A stretch of 64,000 nucleotides of DNA from an uncultured Clostridia bacterium (GCA_944377365.1 CALWEQ010000008.1:36678-100677), one strand, 5' to 3'. Positions 37,728-48,441 are shown, counted from the first letter of the stretch. Program-made: numbers and translations. Notes: generated by a model from the letters alone, not told the origin.

Positions 37728-40700
37728 ATGAGCAGTTTAAAAAGGAATCTAAAAAAGATAATGGCTGTGCTATGCTTGGGAGTTATATTTTTGCTCTCAG
37801 GCCTCTTTTTTGCTGGATGTGGTGGATCAGATTTAGAAAATTTGACTCTTAGTGCAAACCATACGTCGATTTCTCTTTACAAAGGTGAAACAAAAGACGT
37901 TCAATTCACAATAGGGAATTATAATGATAGCATCGACAACGGTTTGAGCTTCTCGCTCGTGGACTCCACTTCATCTACAAACAGCAGTGAACATGTTGAT
38001 TTAAAAGTTGTTTCTCAACAAGGCGCAACGACCACCGTCCAATTAACTGGGCTAAGTGGTGGTTCAACGACATTAGTTGCTATGACTAATGAAGGTTCAA
38101 AGACTTGTAAGGTAAACATAGAGGTTTTGCAGTATTCTTCGTCGATTGCTCTAAAAAACAATCTAGCTTTATATGTAAGTAAAAATCAAGCTTTTGTCCC
38201 TGGTAGCGACATGTTTGATTTTGATAACAATTCCACTGAAAAAAACTTGACGTTTCATTTTGCAAACAATGTGGAAAGTGTAGGAGACAACAATCGTTTC
38301 GCAAAAGTTACATTAGACGAAAACAATGTTTTGCATTTTTACTATGAAAACGGTGAAGAAAACACCGAAATAGAGGCTACAAATTTGGCTTTTGATGGTC
38401 AAAGTTTTTCTGCTTTTGCAAGGTATAATTATTATGAATATGTTGACGGGAACAGAGAAGAACGAACCATAGTCGTACCTTTTTCTTTTTGTGCTTTGCA
38501 AGGATTTGAGGAAAATTCTATTATAGTTGAAGGAGCTGATATAGTTGAAGGAGCTGAAGGCGACGAAGTTACACTGATTGTAAACAGCAGAAATGAAGAC
38601 GACAGGACTGCAAAACTAAATGTGAAAATACCGTATAGTGCAATCAATCCAACAATAGCTGACAGTCTAGAGAATTCCTATGTAAGATTTGAATACTCGG
38701 TTGACGATTCTTCTGTTTTGTCAGTCGAAAAATCAAATGAAAGTTTTGAAAACCAGATGATAAACTTTGACCTAACATTGACTAGTTCGACCACTATATC
38801 GCAAGAAACAAATTTAAAAATCAAAATCTATTATTACGTTGATGGGAAAAGTTTTGACGGTGGGGAGTCTTCTGTTTGTCAAACAAAAAACATTGTTGTG
38901 GATTTAAATGTTGCCCCTATGAACATAACCGTAAATGGTATTACAAATGATGCAGAAAAGCCAACATACCAGCTTTACAATTATTATTATGGAACTACTG
39001 GTGGTGTGCAACTTGATGTTAAAGTTTATGAGCCAAATTCTGACTATCAAGGAGTTAAAGTAATTTTCGATTCTTGTAAAGTTCAGCTTTTACATAAGGG
39101 CGATTCACTTACTAATGGAGAAATAATACAAAAAGAAGACATCGTTGAGCCAATAACCTTGCGAGGGGCGATAAACGGTGAAGCTATTGAAGGAGAAGTG
39201 ACTTTTGAAGGAGAAGTGACTTTTGAAGTTGTCAGCGAATATACTGAAGCCAACATAAATTACAAAGTAAAATATTCAGTCACAAATGGTGCAAGAGAAT
39301 TGACATTTGCTGACAAAAGTTTTAATTATCAAAACAACAGTGCGAACACAGGGGTGTTTTTATCATCTAGCAGTGGAACACAACAGTTTTATGGGCTACT
39401 AGCCGACCAGCAATTTCTAAGTGCAAATTTGACATTTATTGAAGGGGATGTTGGCGCTTTAAGTGTTAGTTATGCTGGAATGGGGGCTGAAACAGACGGA
39501 AAATATCCTTTGATTTTTAATCTTACGCCACGAATGGTAGGCAATGCTACTTATTCTGTTACGTTGGATAATGGTGTGACTAAAAGAATAACTTTCAGGG
39601 TTATAGACACGTTTGATGACCTTTCATTACTATTAAACACATCACAGAGTGTTGGGGTGCAGTCATACGAAATCGTTGAAAATGATGGTTATGATGTTGC
39701 TATGAATTTAATATTAAAAAACCAAGCTGATTTAAATGGAACAATAAATTATTCAAGCAATGCCCATTTAAGTTTGATTTCTAGCACTGTCGACATGTTT
39801 TCTCGAATAGATTATACAACAACAGATTTAGTCAACATTTCAAGAAATATTAACCAAAATAACCAAAATTCTTTTACTATAGGAGTCAACAGTTTTGGCA
39901 CAGCAAATATTAATTTTGAAGTTTTTGGTGTTTCAGTCGATAGTTTTAAAAAGATTGACAACTTTAGTAGATCTGCCTTCATTAATCTTGTTTCTTACGT
40001 TCCTGTTTCTTCTTTTAATATGACAAACAGTCAAACCGATTCATATGCGACCGTTGTTGATTTGTTTGTTGGAAATTCTGTGACAAATTCTAGCTTGCAA
40101 ACCGTTTCTTTTAGCGAGGTTGTTTTGCCAAACATCGCATATGGCTTTTACAATCCAATATTACAACAATTTGAAAACGAAAATTATTCAAGTGAATTTA
40201 TCTATTGGACGCTAAATGGTGCTTCTATTTTTAAACAAGTTGATGGTTCTTGGCAGATCAGTGACACAATGATTTATGATCCAACTACCAGTTCAAATGT
40301 TTACCGAATTGGTGAAAGTGCAACTGAGTATTACGGAACTTTTGACACGGCCAGCAAATCGTTTTCTGTAAACAGATCTTTGAATAGAACTTTTTCAGTA
40401 ACTTTGTATGCTACATTAAGACAGTACGGTGAAACAAGGCATTTTGCCGTTACAATAAATGGTGTTTCTTATGACAACGTTACGGGCATAAGTGCAAATT
40501 TAAAAGAGATGGTTTTTTCTGTACAAAAAATGGATTATCAATTCGGTGTTTACCTCAATCCTTTCACTGCGACCGACACTGACATTACAATTAAGTATGT
40601 GTCTCAAAATTCAGGTAAAGCTTTAATAAACGAAAGCGAAATAATTAAAACTGAAACGAGTAAAGGTATTTATATTATCAGTGTTAGCCTTAATAGAGAT

Positions 40701-43700
40701 ATTTTAAACGAGAGCGGTGGGACATTTGCTGGGGAACTGCAAATTATTCCAAATTCATGGATAAATGCAGGTGCAGTGTTGCCTTCTTATCAAAATTCAA
40801 TTTTAAGAATTGCAGTAAGTTATGCGAACGGCAGTACAGAAAACCGTTATATCTTGCAAACAGCACAAGACATTCTTGCGATTGGTAGCAGTGCTGAGGC
40901 CATGCAATCTCACTATAAGTTAAGCACGACGATTGATGTTTCTTCAATAGCAAATCAGTTGCCACTTGGCAAGGGTATCGTTAATGGATCGGATTTAGCT
41001 TTTACAGGTTCTATTATTGGAGAGAAAGATGCCCGTATTGTTGGAATAAGCATTGAAAATGGCACTCAAAACTATGGACTTTTTGCTATATTAGGCGAGG
41101 GGTCAAGTATTTCTGGGATAACTTTTGAAGGCCAAATTAACATATCTAACATTTCTTCCGCAACAGATATAGATTATGTAAACATTGGCTTGCTAGCAGG
41201 TGAAAGTTCGGCTGAATTGAAAAATGTGTCAGCTACTATCTACACCTCAAAAGTAAATGTTACATCATCACAAAATGTCAACATTGGGGGGCTAGTCGGT
41301 GTAAACAAAGGCAAAATAATCAGTCCAAATGTTTTGTTTGATGGTTATTTAGATGTTAGTTCTAGCAATGATTCAATTTACGTCGGTGGAATAGCCGGAG
41401 AAAACTCGGGTGATATTAGTGGAATAGATGAAGAAAACTCGGATGATATTAGTGAAACAGAGAAAGATTCTTCAAAATATGGCTACTCGGCATATTCAGT
41501 TTACTCATTGATTCGTGTTACAAACTTATCTTCATTTGATGAAAACACATTTAAGAGTTCAAATTTAAAAGGCACAGCTGGAAGTGTCGCAGGTAAATCT
41601 TCTGGCACACTAACAAGCCTTTTGGCAGGTGGCGACATTTGGGCGAAAAATGCCGGAGGTCTTGTTGGAGAAATGGTCGAAGGAAGTTTGTCTACTGCCA
41701 CAACTCGCACTTTTGTGAGAGGAACAACTATTGGGCTTATCGTTTCTTCGTATAACGGTGGTTCAATTGGATCCATCACAGTTGAAGCGATAGACAATGG
41801 CGAATTTTTAAGCGAAAAGGCTTCGATGGGTGTTCTTTACAGTTCGAGCAAGTTAGCTGAAACAAATTTTGATCTTGATTATAAAAATTTATCCTATAAT
41901 TCATTGACTTTTAACAAAATTTTCCTAGGGACTGCATTGTCAGATACATCTGGCATACCGTCAGGTTATTTAACAAACGGCACGGCAAGTTCATATGTTG
42001 AAAGGGGGCTTGTAGAACTTGAGGATGGATTGAGTGAGATCGTGATTTCGAGGCTTTCGCTATTGGAATATTATGGAAACTTTATAGTTGTTGATGACAG
42101 TGATTTGGCAACTGTGACAAATAGAGCCAACTTTAATGAGCAAACCACTAGTTTCTCTGTCACTCCAAACGAAGAATCAGGATTTATGCAACTGCATTGT
42201 GATGATTGCAACGAAACAAATTGCACTTGTGAAAACATAGTTTACTTTGCCTATTATTTTGATGCTGTTGGCTACTATAATAACGGCGAATATGTTACGA
42301 ACAATATGACGGCAGTTCAAAACAGTTTAGACGTATTAAATCGTTTAAAACCTGGTGACGCGTTATATCCTTTTTCTGTGGTTGGTGATGACGTCACTAT
42401 TAAATCTACGAGTCCAATAGTTGAGATATCGCCTTCTAATGAAATATACATAAAAGGCACAGGGCTTGCACAAATCGAGGTTTACAGTCTGCGAAATGAA
42501 AATAATAAACAAACTATCTATTTGTATATCATAAATTATTTTAATTATTATGCCTACAAAGAGGACGTAGAAGCGGGCATCTTTAAGCTTAATGGTATTT
42601 CTTTGGGTGGAGACGCTACCTTAAATGTGTACACTCAAAAGGGCTTGAATATTGATGTTGAACCTGTCTATTCGCTTACGCGTGAAACATTTGGTGAGGG
42701 CAAAGTTTTGGCTTATGGATTAAGCGATTCTTCTTCGTTTAGTATATCTACGACAGGGCAAGTGCTTTTAAACAATCAGCTAATTCAGTTGGCTACAATG
42801 AACGATTTTGAAATAGGTTTGATTGATTCTTCGCTTACTTATGGAAACTACGAATTAACAAGCCAAGGCATTCGTTTTACGAAAAAGCCAGGCGTAACAT
42901 TAGATGACTCTGCAAGCGATAGCTTTGATTTAAGTGCGTCTATTTTCACATCCTTAAATCAAAAAACTTACAGTTTGCTGATAATGTCTTTAGACGAAAT
43001 AACTCTCAATTACAAAGAAGGGGCAAAAGCGATTTATTCAAACTTGGACTCTTATACAATAAGCTCTTCACATTCGATAAAGGACGAGGTAGAAATCGAT
43101 TCAGATGAGAAAAATGACGAGCTAGTTATAAAGATTTATGATTCACAAAACGTGCCTATTTTAATTGAAAGCACAGAAAGTGTCACGGACGGCTCAACGG
43201 AAACTTTGCTTTCTAATCCTTTGTCAGATTTATTTGACGTCAAAGCTAATAATGAAGAAAACCAATTAAAATTCAATGTTGAAATAAGAGTTGACACAAA
43301 CTCGACAGCATTTGAAAATAGATTTACTAACAATATTTATGGCACTTACACGGTCAAATACTACGCTGTTTCGAATGGCGAAGAAGTTGCGAAAGAAGTA
43401 AAACTCACCTTGGTTAAAAATTCTGTCGATGTGATAGTCGCTTCAAATTATCCAGAAATGAGTGATTTATCACAAGAATCTGACAAAGTGGTTCCAGGAG
43501 CATACGGTCTATTATCCGTGTCTATTTCGCCGGTAGATGCAGATTTTGAATCAATATCAATTCAAAATGCAAGCAAAAACAGTTTAGAAGGATCAGCAAC
43601 AGCAGACTTTTCCGCTGGAACGTTAAGTATCGATGATGGTCAAATTGTGTTCGAACCTATTACTTATGTTGTTGTTGATGGTGGTATAAAAATACGACAG

Positions 43701-46700
43701 AGTGATTTGGCTAATGAAACATTTAATGGGCAGATTTATGTTCGTTACATCTTTTCAAACAAATCTGTAATTGATGGGACAAGCGTTGGAATTGTTATAA
43801 CCGCTGAACAAGACGGTGGGAATTATTACAAGCAATTTGATTACACGTTGCTTCGTAAAGATGCGGTTAGCATTGAAATAGATGGCTATCCTTATAAAGA
43901 CCAAGTTGCAAGGGGTGTGGAATACAAATTAGATGTAAAAAACGAGGGTTATGACGCTTCAACTTTAAGTGTTTTGTCGTCTGATCCTTCCATAGCGACG
44001 ATAGAATTACGCGATGACGGATATTATCTTGTCATGACAAATGACGAAATCACTGACTATGATGAAAATGGAGGAAAAGACTTTACACTAACAGTTTCGG
44101 CATCAAAGCTCGATGAATTTGGGCAAACAAGTGAAACTTCGGCGACTTTGCAACTTACTATGTTGGAATATGTAATAAATCGCTTGCCAAATGCGGAAGA
44201 TGAAGATTTAATAGAAGGCATGAATGGTGGCGTTGTTACATCGGCAGTTGGAGAAAGGACAGAGTTATCTTTCAATTTTGATGAGATGTTAGAATACAAC
44301 CCTTCTAATCAATCAGTTTTAAACAAGTTAAGTGTTTTTATAGAAAGTTTAAAAGCAAATGGCATTTGGACTTATTACACCGACTTAAACGCAAACAATA
44401 ATGAAGGTGTTCAAATTTATCCAACACCTTTGCAAAAAGATAAATCGACGAAAAGCACAGTTACAACTACGGATAGTATTTCGACTCGCTACCTTTCTAC
44501 TTCAGGCTATAGCTTTACAACTTATGTGGCACATGATCCAACAAACAGACATTATTTCTTCTCATATAGTGGACAGTACAAAGTGCAGTCTGGTCAATAT
44601 GTTTGGACAGAGAGAGTAGGTGGTGATTATCCAGAAGGTTATGAAGTAATAGATGTTGAAATAGATGTTTACTCATTCCTTCGTGGTTCAGAAGAAAGCC
44701 CAAATCCAATTACGACATATGAAGAATTCTTAAATATGACAGCAGGTGGGCATTATATTTTGTTAAACGATATAGTCGTTCCTAGTGAAGACTTTGTGCC
44801 TTTAAACACAGAAATTGCTACCTTCGATGGAAACAATCATTACTTTATATTTGACAGCCCTGTTTATCAATTAGGGTCAGTAGATGTTGCCGGTCTGTTC
44901 GGGAGCGTAGGGCCAAGCACTTTTATAAAAAACGTTAAAGTGAGAATTGGTGGAGAAACAAACAAGGCTGTCACATTCAATTCTTCTGCAACAACGACAG
45001 CATCAATAGGTGTAGTCGCGGGAGTCAACAACGGCTCAATTTACAACGCTCAAGTTGAGATGGCGAGTGGAGCAAAGTTGTTTGTTACGTTTGACAGTGA
45101 TCCTTCAACAAGTGGGTTCTATTTTGGAGGAATAGTAGGACAAAACTCAGGCTATTTGACTAACAGCTTGTCAAAAGTAAATGTTCAGTCTGTAATAACA
45201 ATTGGTGGTGTTGTTGGGCAAAACAGCAACATTATTGCCTCTACGGCATTTAAAGAAGGAATGCTTGTTTCGACGTCTATTTATCTTGACGTGTTTAGCA
45301 CCAGTGGATTTGTGGGAGAAAACACTTTAAATGGAAAAATTTTAACCAGCTTTACGTCGGGCTATGTTTCAAGCACAAGACCTTATTCTCTTCAAACTGA
45401 AAACGGTAAGACAAGTATGATTTCATCAAGCGTGTCTGCTTCATCATTCGTGTTTAACAATGAAGGGGAGATTGCCGATTGCTATTCAAACCTTCCAATT
45501 CAATCGGGTGGTATGAGCGCAGGGTTTGCTTTCTACAATTCTGGATCAATAAGCAGAAGCTTTTCAACCAGTTTTATAGTCCGTGATTCCAGTGCAAATG
45601 ATTATATTTTTGCTAGTGACATCGTGTCAGGAAAATTTGTAGATTGTTATTATATAAAAGGAAATGAAATTAACAACAGTCTTTTAATACCAACTTTGGA
45701 AGGCGTTTTGCCATTAAATTTTGACACTAGTAATACTGATTCTCTAATTAATGAATTTGCAAATTTGGAAGAAAAATTTTCTTCATATGGTTATTCAACG
45801 ACTCCAAGTTACAACTCTGTTTGGTTTTACAGTTCAGGGCAGACAAGCAATCTGTTTAATGGCATGCAATTTGCAGGAGGAAGACTTGAACTCGTTTCAG
45901 CAAACATGATTTCAAATGGACAAAGGATAAACACTGGAATGACTACAAGCCCAAATGGTGAAATAACTTATCATTATGAAACAGCACCATCTTCACCGGC
46001 AGATGGCAGTGCATTTAATCCATTTGTTATACATTCGCCTGAAACAATGGAAAGTTATATGTCCAACTCTAGCAATATTTTAACAGGATATTATCGTCTA
46101 GCTTGTGAAATCGATTATTCAAGCATGCCAGGGGATTATTCCAACTTATACAACAAATCCTTAAAGGGCAGTTTTGACGGAAATGGTATGACAATCAGGG
46201 GCATTAGAATTACATCAAACAAAGTAATCGATTATGCTGGATTGTTTAGCGAAATTTCAGGCAGTAGTGTTAATTTTGCTTCCGTTTCAAATTTAATAAT
46301 CATACCTGAAGTTGTCAACTTCTCAAATGTAAACGCTGTTGGTTGTTTGGCAGGTACTGTTCGTAATGCAAACGTGTTCAACATATCTGTTAAAGGCGTA
46401 AAAAGTGAAGATGAAAGTGAAAACACCACTGAAGATATAGTTACAGTAAGTGGCAAAAATGTTGTCGGCGGTGTAATAGGATATGCAACTGAAAATTTCA
46501 ACATTAAAAACATCGATGCTTATGTTGGCTCATTCGCTTCTTATGTTCCTTCAACGGATGACACAAACGACATTGTTTCTTCAACGATAGACAAACTTTC
46601 TTATGGCGGAGGAATACTAGGTTATGCTGGTGGTATTGGGAAAATATCAAACGTCACGTTAAATAGAGGTGCGGTAAATGTGTTTGCCGACAAAGCAGGG

Positions 46701-48164
46701 TTGGCGTTTGGTGGAATTGCTTCACAAGTTTCAGCAGACCATGTTTCTCTAAACATAAATTCTGCTATGAAAATAAAAGCCCATTCATATGGCGGAATTG
46801 TTGTCGGCGAGCTTAAGGGGACTTTAACAAACGCTTACGTTTATGGGACTGATGAAAATCTTGAAATATTTGATCTCAAACCTTATGTTGCAACTGCTGT
46901 TGGAGGTGTGGTAGGCTTGGCAAGTGACAAAGCAAAGCTTGATTACATCTATATGGGGCAAAGCTTTTCAATTCAAAATCAAGCAAGTGCAAGTGTTTCT
47001 GTCAACACCATTTCTTATGTAGGAGGTGTTGTTGGGGCAGTGAGTGGGGGTGCAATTTCTATTTCAAGGACATTAGTTGATGCCAGCATCACTGCTAGAA
47101 ACATCTTGGGCGGTGTCATAGGGGAAGTAAGATATGTCGAAAATGGTGGCACAAGCGTTGAGTTGAATGAGATCGCCGTCAAGGAAGGAGTGCTGAGAGT
47201 TGAAGGACAAAATGCATCACCAGTACTAGGAGGGATTGTAGGTAGAATTGCGTCCAATGAAGAAGGGGTAAACGCAAATTTAACTAGGTTAAACATAACT
47301 AATTCATATGTTTGGTCAAATATGGAGCTAGATGTTTACACGTATTCAGTGCCTGTTACTGCCAATGTTGGGGCATTAATCGGCGGTGCGGAGACACGAA
47401 ACATCTCTCTAGATTCAATTTATTCAACATCTCTTTATGACATTTCTATACGAGATCTCTCGCAGAGTGGATCAGAAAGACAGGTTGTAAGAAAGTCAAC
47501 TGTGGGCCCAGGAGGAATATTGGAATATACGCCAAATTCTTACATTTATGCAGGGGAAGAGCAGACTTCAAACGACAACTCAATTGGGGGATTTTTCTAC
47601 GAGAATTCATTCAAAGGAATTCTAAACGAAGAAAATGTGAAAAATGTTTACAACTCGGCAATTTGGAATTTTGATGATTCAGGTACTGAATCTCAATACA
47701 ACAAATACGATTATTTAACGCAAGGATTTACAACAATAACTATACTAAAAGGCAATACGCAGTTTGTAATAAATCAAAATGAATTAGGTAAAAGCTTATA
47801 TGATTATAATGTAACGAATTTGTCAGAAACAGAAAGTTATTTGGATAGATTAAATTTGGAAGCATATTATGGAATGTTTATGACATTAGATGGAGGCGAT
47901 CTTAATAAGTATAAAAACAACTTAGATGGTTTATTTGCATTACTCGGAATTGATTCGCCAACGGAAGGAGACCTTTCGATCAACCTATCTTTTGATAGTT
48001 TGTCAGAAAAAGCGTACTATAAATTTGTTGGATTTACCGATAGTAAAATTGAAAACAATAAAACGAAAAGGACATTGAATTTTGAAAAATGCGATAACAT
48101 TATTTGGATTGCTTCAAGCTCTGCCTTTTCAACATTGGCTTTCGAAACAAATATGAAGATATAA
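37728..48164 (+). CDS. giant lipoprotein with Ig-like and beta-helix/GLUG-like repeats
   Basis: 3,478 residues, complete. A basic N-terminus, a hydrophobic core and the lipobox LFFAGC (Cys31) predict a Sec-exported lipoprotein. Residues about 32-1000 are Ser/Thr/Asn-rich Ig-like strands (the first module resembles a BIG_2 domain: 'SISLYKGETKDVQFTI'). Beta-helix-type modules open near residues 1039, 2325 and 2763, each followed by GLUG-like turns (IGGLVGVNKGKI, FGGIVGQNSGYL). A cysteine cluster C-x2-C-x4-C-x-C (1491-1501, preceded by His1490) stands out in a protein that otherwise has few Cys. The C-terminus has no anchor motif. AAGGGAG precedes ATG and the VirB4-like gene ends 9 nt upstream. 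The architecture matches the giant at 1-17919. An adhesin or surface-layer-like role is inferred. Confidence 0.9.
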   Translation: MSSLKRNLKKIMAVLCLGVIFLLSGLFFAGCGGSDLENLTLSANHTSISLYKGETKDVQFTIGNYNDSIDNGLSFSLVDSTSSTNSSEHVDLKVVSQQGATTTVQLTGLSGGSTTLVAMTNEGSKTCKVNIEVLQYSSSIALKNNLALYVSKNQAFVPGSDMFDFDNNSTEKNLTFHFANNVESVGDNNRFAKVTLDENNVLHFYYENGEENTEIEATNLAFDGQSFSAFARYNYYEYVDGNREERTIVVPFSFCALQGFEENSIIVEGADIVEGAEGDEVTLIVNSRNEDDRTAKLNVKIPYSAINPTIADSLENSYVRFEYSVDDSSVLSVEKSNESFENQMINFDLTLTSSTTISQETNLKIKIYYYVDGKSFDGGESSVCQTKNIVVDLNVAPMNITVNGITNDAEKPTYQLYNYYYGTTGGVQLDVKVYEPNSDYQGVKVIFDSCKVQLLHKGDSLTNGEIIQKEDIVEPITLRGAINGEAIEGEVTFEGEVTFEVVSEYTEANINYKVKYSVTNGARELTFADKSFNYQNNSANTGVFLSSSSGTQQFYGLLADQQFLSANLTFIEGDVGALSVSYAGMGAETDGKYPLIFNLTPRMVGNATYSVTLDNGVTKRITFRVIDTFDDLSLLLNTSQSVGVQSYEIVENDGYDVAMNLILKNQADLNGTINYSSNAHLSLISSTVDMFSRIDYTTTDLVNISRNINQNNQNSFTIGVNSFGTANINFEVFGVSVDSFKKIDNFSRSAFINLVSYVPVSSFNMTNSQTDSYATVVDLFVGNSVTNSSLQTVSFSEVVLPNIAYGFYNPILQQFENENYSSEFIYWTLNGASIFKQVDGSWQISDTMIYDPTTSSNVYRIGESATEYYGTFDTASKSFSVNRSLNRTFSVTLYATLRQYGETRHFAVTINGVSYDNVTGISANLKEMVFSVQKMDYQFGVYLNPFTATDTDITIKYVSQNSGKALINESEIIKTETSKGIYIISVSLNRDILNESGGTFAGELQIIPNSWINAGAVLPSYQNSILRIAVSYANGSTENRYILQTAQDILAIGSSAEAMQSHYKLSTTIDVSSIANQLPLGKGIVNGSDLAFTGSIIGEKDARIVGISIENGTQNYGLFAILGEGSSISGITFEGQINISNISSATDIDYVNIGLLAGESSAELKNVSATIYTSKVNVTSSQNVNIGGLVGVNKGKIISPNVLFDGYLDVSSSNDSIYVGGIAGENSGDISGIDEENSDDISETEKDSSKYGYSAYSVYSLIRVTNLSSFDENTFKSSNLKGTAGSVAGKSSGTLTSLLAGGDIWAKNAGGLVGEMVEGSLSTATTRTFVRGTTIGLIVSSYNGGSIGSITVEAIDNGEFLSEKASMGVLYSSSKLAETNFDLDYKNLSYNSLTFNKIFLGTALSDTSGIPSGYLTNGTASSYVERGLVELEDGLSEIVISRLSLLEYYGNFIVVDDSDLATVTNRANFNEQTTSFSVTPNEESGFMQLHCDDCNETNCTCENIVYFAYYFDAVGYYNNGEYVTNNMTAVQNSLDVLNRLKPGDALYPFSVVGDDVTIKSTSPIVEISPSNEIYIKGTGLAQIEVYSLRNENNKQTIYLYIINYFNYYAYKEDVEAGIFKLNGISLGGDATLNVYTQKGLNIDVEPVYSLTRETFGEGKVLAYGLSDSSSFSISTTGQVLLNNQLIQLATMNDFEIGLIDSSLTYGNYELTSQGIRFTKKPGVTLDDSASDSFDLSASIFTSLNQKTYSLLIMSLDEITLNYKEGAKAIYSNLDSYTISSSHSIKDEVEIDSDEKNDELVIKIYDSQNVPILIESTESVTDGSTETLLSNPLSDLFDVKANNEENQLKFNVEIRVDTNSTAFENRFTNNIYGTYTVKYYAVSNGEEVAKEVKLTLVKNSVDVIVASNYPEMSDLSQESDKVVPGAYGLLSVSISPVDADFESISIQNASKNSLEGSATADFSAGTLSIDDGQIVFEPITYVVVDGGIKIRQSDLANETFNGQIYVRYIFSNKSVIDGTSVGIVITAEQDGGNYYKQFDYTLLRKDAVSIEIDGYPYKDQVARGVEYKLDVKNEGYDASTLSVLSSDPSIATIELRDDGYYLVMTNDEITDYDENGGKDFTLTVSASKLDEFGQTSETSATLQLTMLEYVINRLPNAEDEDLIEGMNGGVVTSAVGERTELSFNFDEMLEYNPSNQSVLNKLSVFIESLKANGIWTYYTDLNANNNEGVQIYPTPLQKDKSTKSTVTTTDSISTRYLSTSGYSFTTYVAHDPTNRHYFFSYSGQYKVQSGQYVWTERVGGDYPEGYEVIDVEIDVYSFLRGSEESPNPITTYEEFLNMTAGGHYILLNDIVVPSEDFVPLNTEIATFDGNNHYFIFDSPVYQLGSVDVAGLFGSVGPSTFIKNVKVRIGGETNKAVTFNSSATTTASIGVVAGVNNGSIYNAQVEMASGAKLFVTFDSDPSTSGFYFGGIVGQNSGYLTNSLSKVNVQSVITIGGVVGQNSNIIASTAFKEGMLVSTSIYLDVFSTSGFVGENTLNGKILTSFTSGYVSSTRPYSLQTENGKTSMISSSVSASSFVFNNEGEIADCYSNLPIQSGGMSAGFAFYNSGSISRSFSTSFIVRDSSANDYIFASDIVSGKFVDCYYIKGNEINNSLLIPTLEGVLPLNFDTSNTDSLINEFANLEEKFSSYGYSTTPSYNSVWFYSSGQTSNLFNGMQFAGGRLELVSANMISNGQRINTGMTTSPNGEITYHYETAPSSPADGSAFNPFVIHSPETMESYMSNSSNILTGYYRLACEIDYSSMPGDYSNLYNKSLKGSFDGNGMTIRGIRITSNKVIDYAGLFSEISGSSVNFASVSNLIIIPEVVNFSNVNAVGCLAGTVRNANVFNISVKGVKSEDESENTTEDIVTVSGKNVVGGVIGYATENFNIKNIDAYVGSFASYVPSTDDTNDIVSSTIDKLSYGGGILGYAGGIGKISNVTLNRGAVNVFADKAGLAFGGIASQVSADHVSLNINSAMKIKAHSYGGIVVGELKGTLTNAYVYGTDENLEIFDLKPYVATAVGGVVGLASDKAKLDYIYMGQSFSIQNQASASVSVNTISYVGGVVGAVSGGAISISRTLVDASITARNILGGVIGEVRYVENGGTSVELNEIAVKEGVLRVEGQNASPVLGGIVGRIASNEEGVNANLTRLNITNSYVWSNMELDVYTYSVPVTANVGALIGGAETRNISLDSIYSTSLYDISIRDLSQSGSERQVVRKSTVGPGGILEYTPNSYIYAGEEQTSNDNSIGGFFYENSFKGILNEENVKNVYNSAIWNFDDSGTESQYNKYDYLTQGFTTITILKGNTQFVINQNELGKSLYDYNVTNLSETESYLDRLNLEAYYGMFMTLDGGDLNKYKNNLDGLFALLGIDSPTEGDLSINLSFDSLSEKAYYKFVGFTDSKIENNKTKRTLNFEKCDNIIWIASSSAFSTLAFETNMKI
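39189..39228 (+). repeat. perfect 18-bp tandem duplication in the giant lipoprotein gene
   Basis: An 18-bp unit (39189-39206) is repeated exactly at 39207-39224 and a third copy begins (GAAG). It encodes a duplicated EGEVTF. Being a multiple of 3 it keeps the frame. Confidence 0.9.
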
Positions 48165-48262
48165 CAATTTCGATTTTTTGAATTTTCAAATTCAAATCCT
48201 TCAAAATTTTGACATAAAAGGTATATTTTTACAACTTTTGGCAACATTTTTATAAAAAACTG

Positions 48263-48291
48263 TTGACAAAAACGATAATGTGTGCTAGAAT
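48263..48291 (+). promoter_or_regulatory. rpoBC promoter
   Basis: A perfect TTGACA (48263-48268), a 17-nt spacer and TAGAAT (48286-48291) with an extended TGC. The predicted leader is about 145 nt to the rpoB ATG. Confidence 0.85.
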
Positions 48292-48345
48292 AAACAAGAC
48301 GAATGTTGCAGGCAAAGATAAAAATGATGAAATATGCTTAAACGG

Positions 48346-48388
48346 AAAGGGATTAGGCGACACCTTTTGTGTGTTGTCATCCCTTTTT
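48346..48388 (+). terminator. terminator-like attenuator in the rpoB leader
   Basis: AAAGGGAT (48346-48353) pairs with ATCCCTTT (48379-48386). An inner stem GGCGACAC (48356-48363) pairs with GTGTTGTC (48371-48378) with two G-U pairs. The hairpin ends in eight T residues. It lies between the promoter and rpoB, so it should stop a share of transcripts about 90 nt after the start. A separate short RNA ending here is an alternative. Confidence 0.75.
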
Positions 48389-48441
48389 TTTGTGTAAGTC
48401 AACTTGCATATAGTCGTAGATTTTAAGAAGAGAGGCCAATT

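Noticed and set aside
34992..48164. A complete conjugative or type IV secretion locus
   Set aside because: Only the VirB4-type ATPase with its PrgI/VirB3-like helices is present; no relaxase, coupling protein, VirB6, VirB8 or transfer origin was seen.
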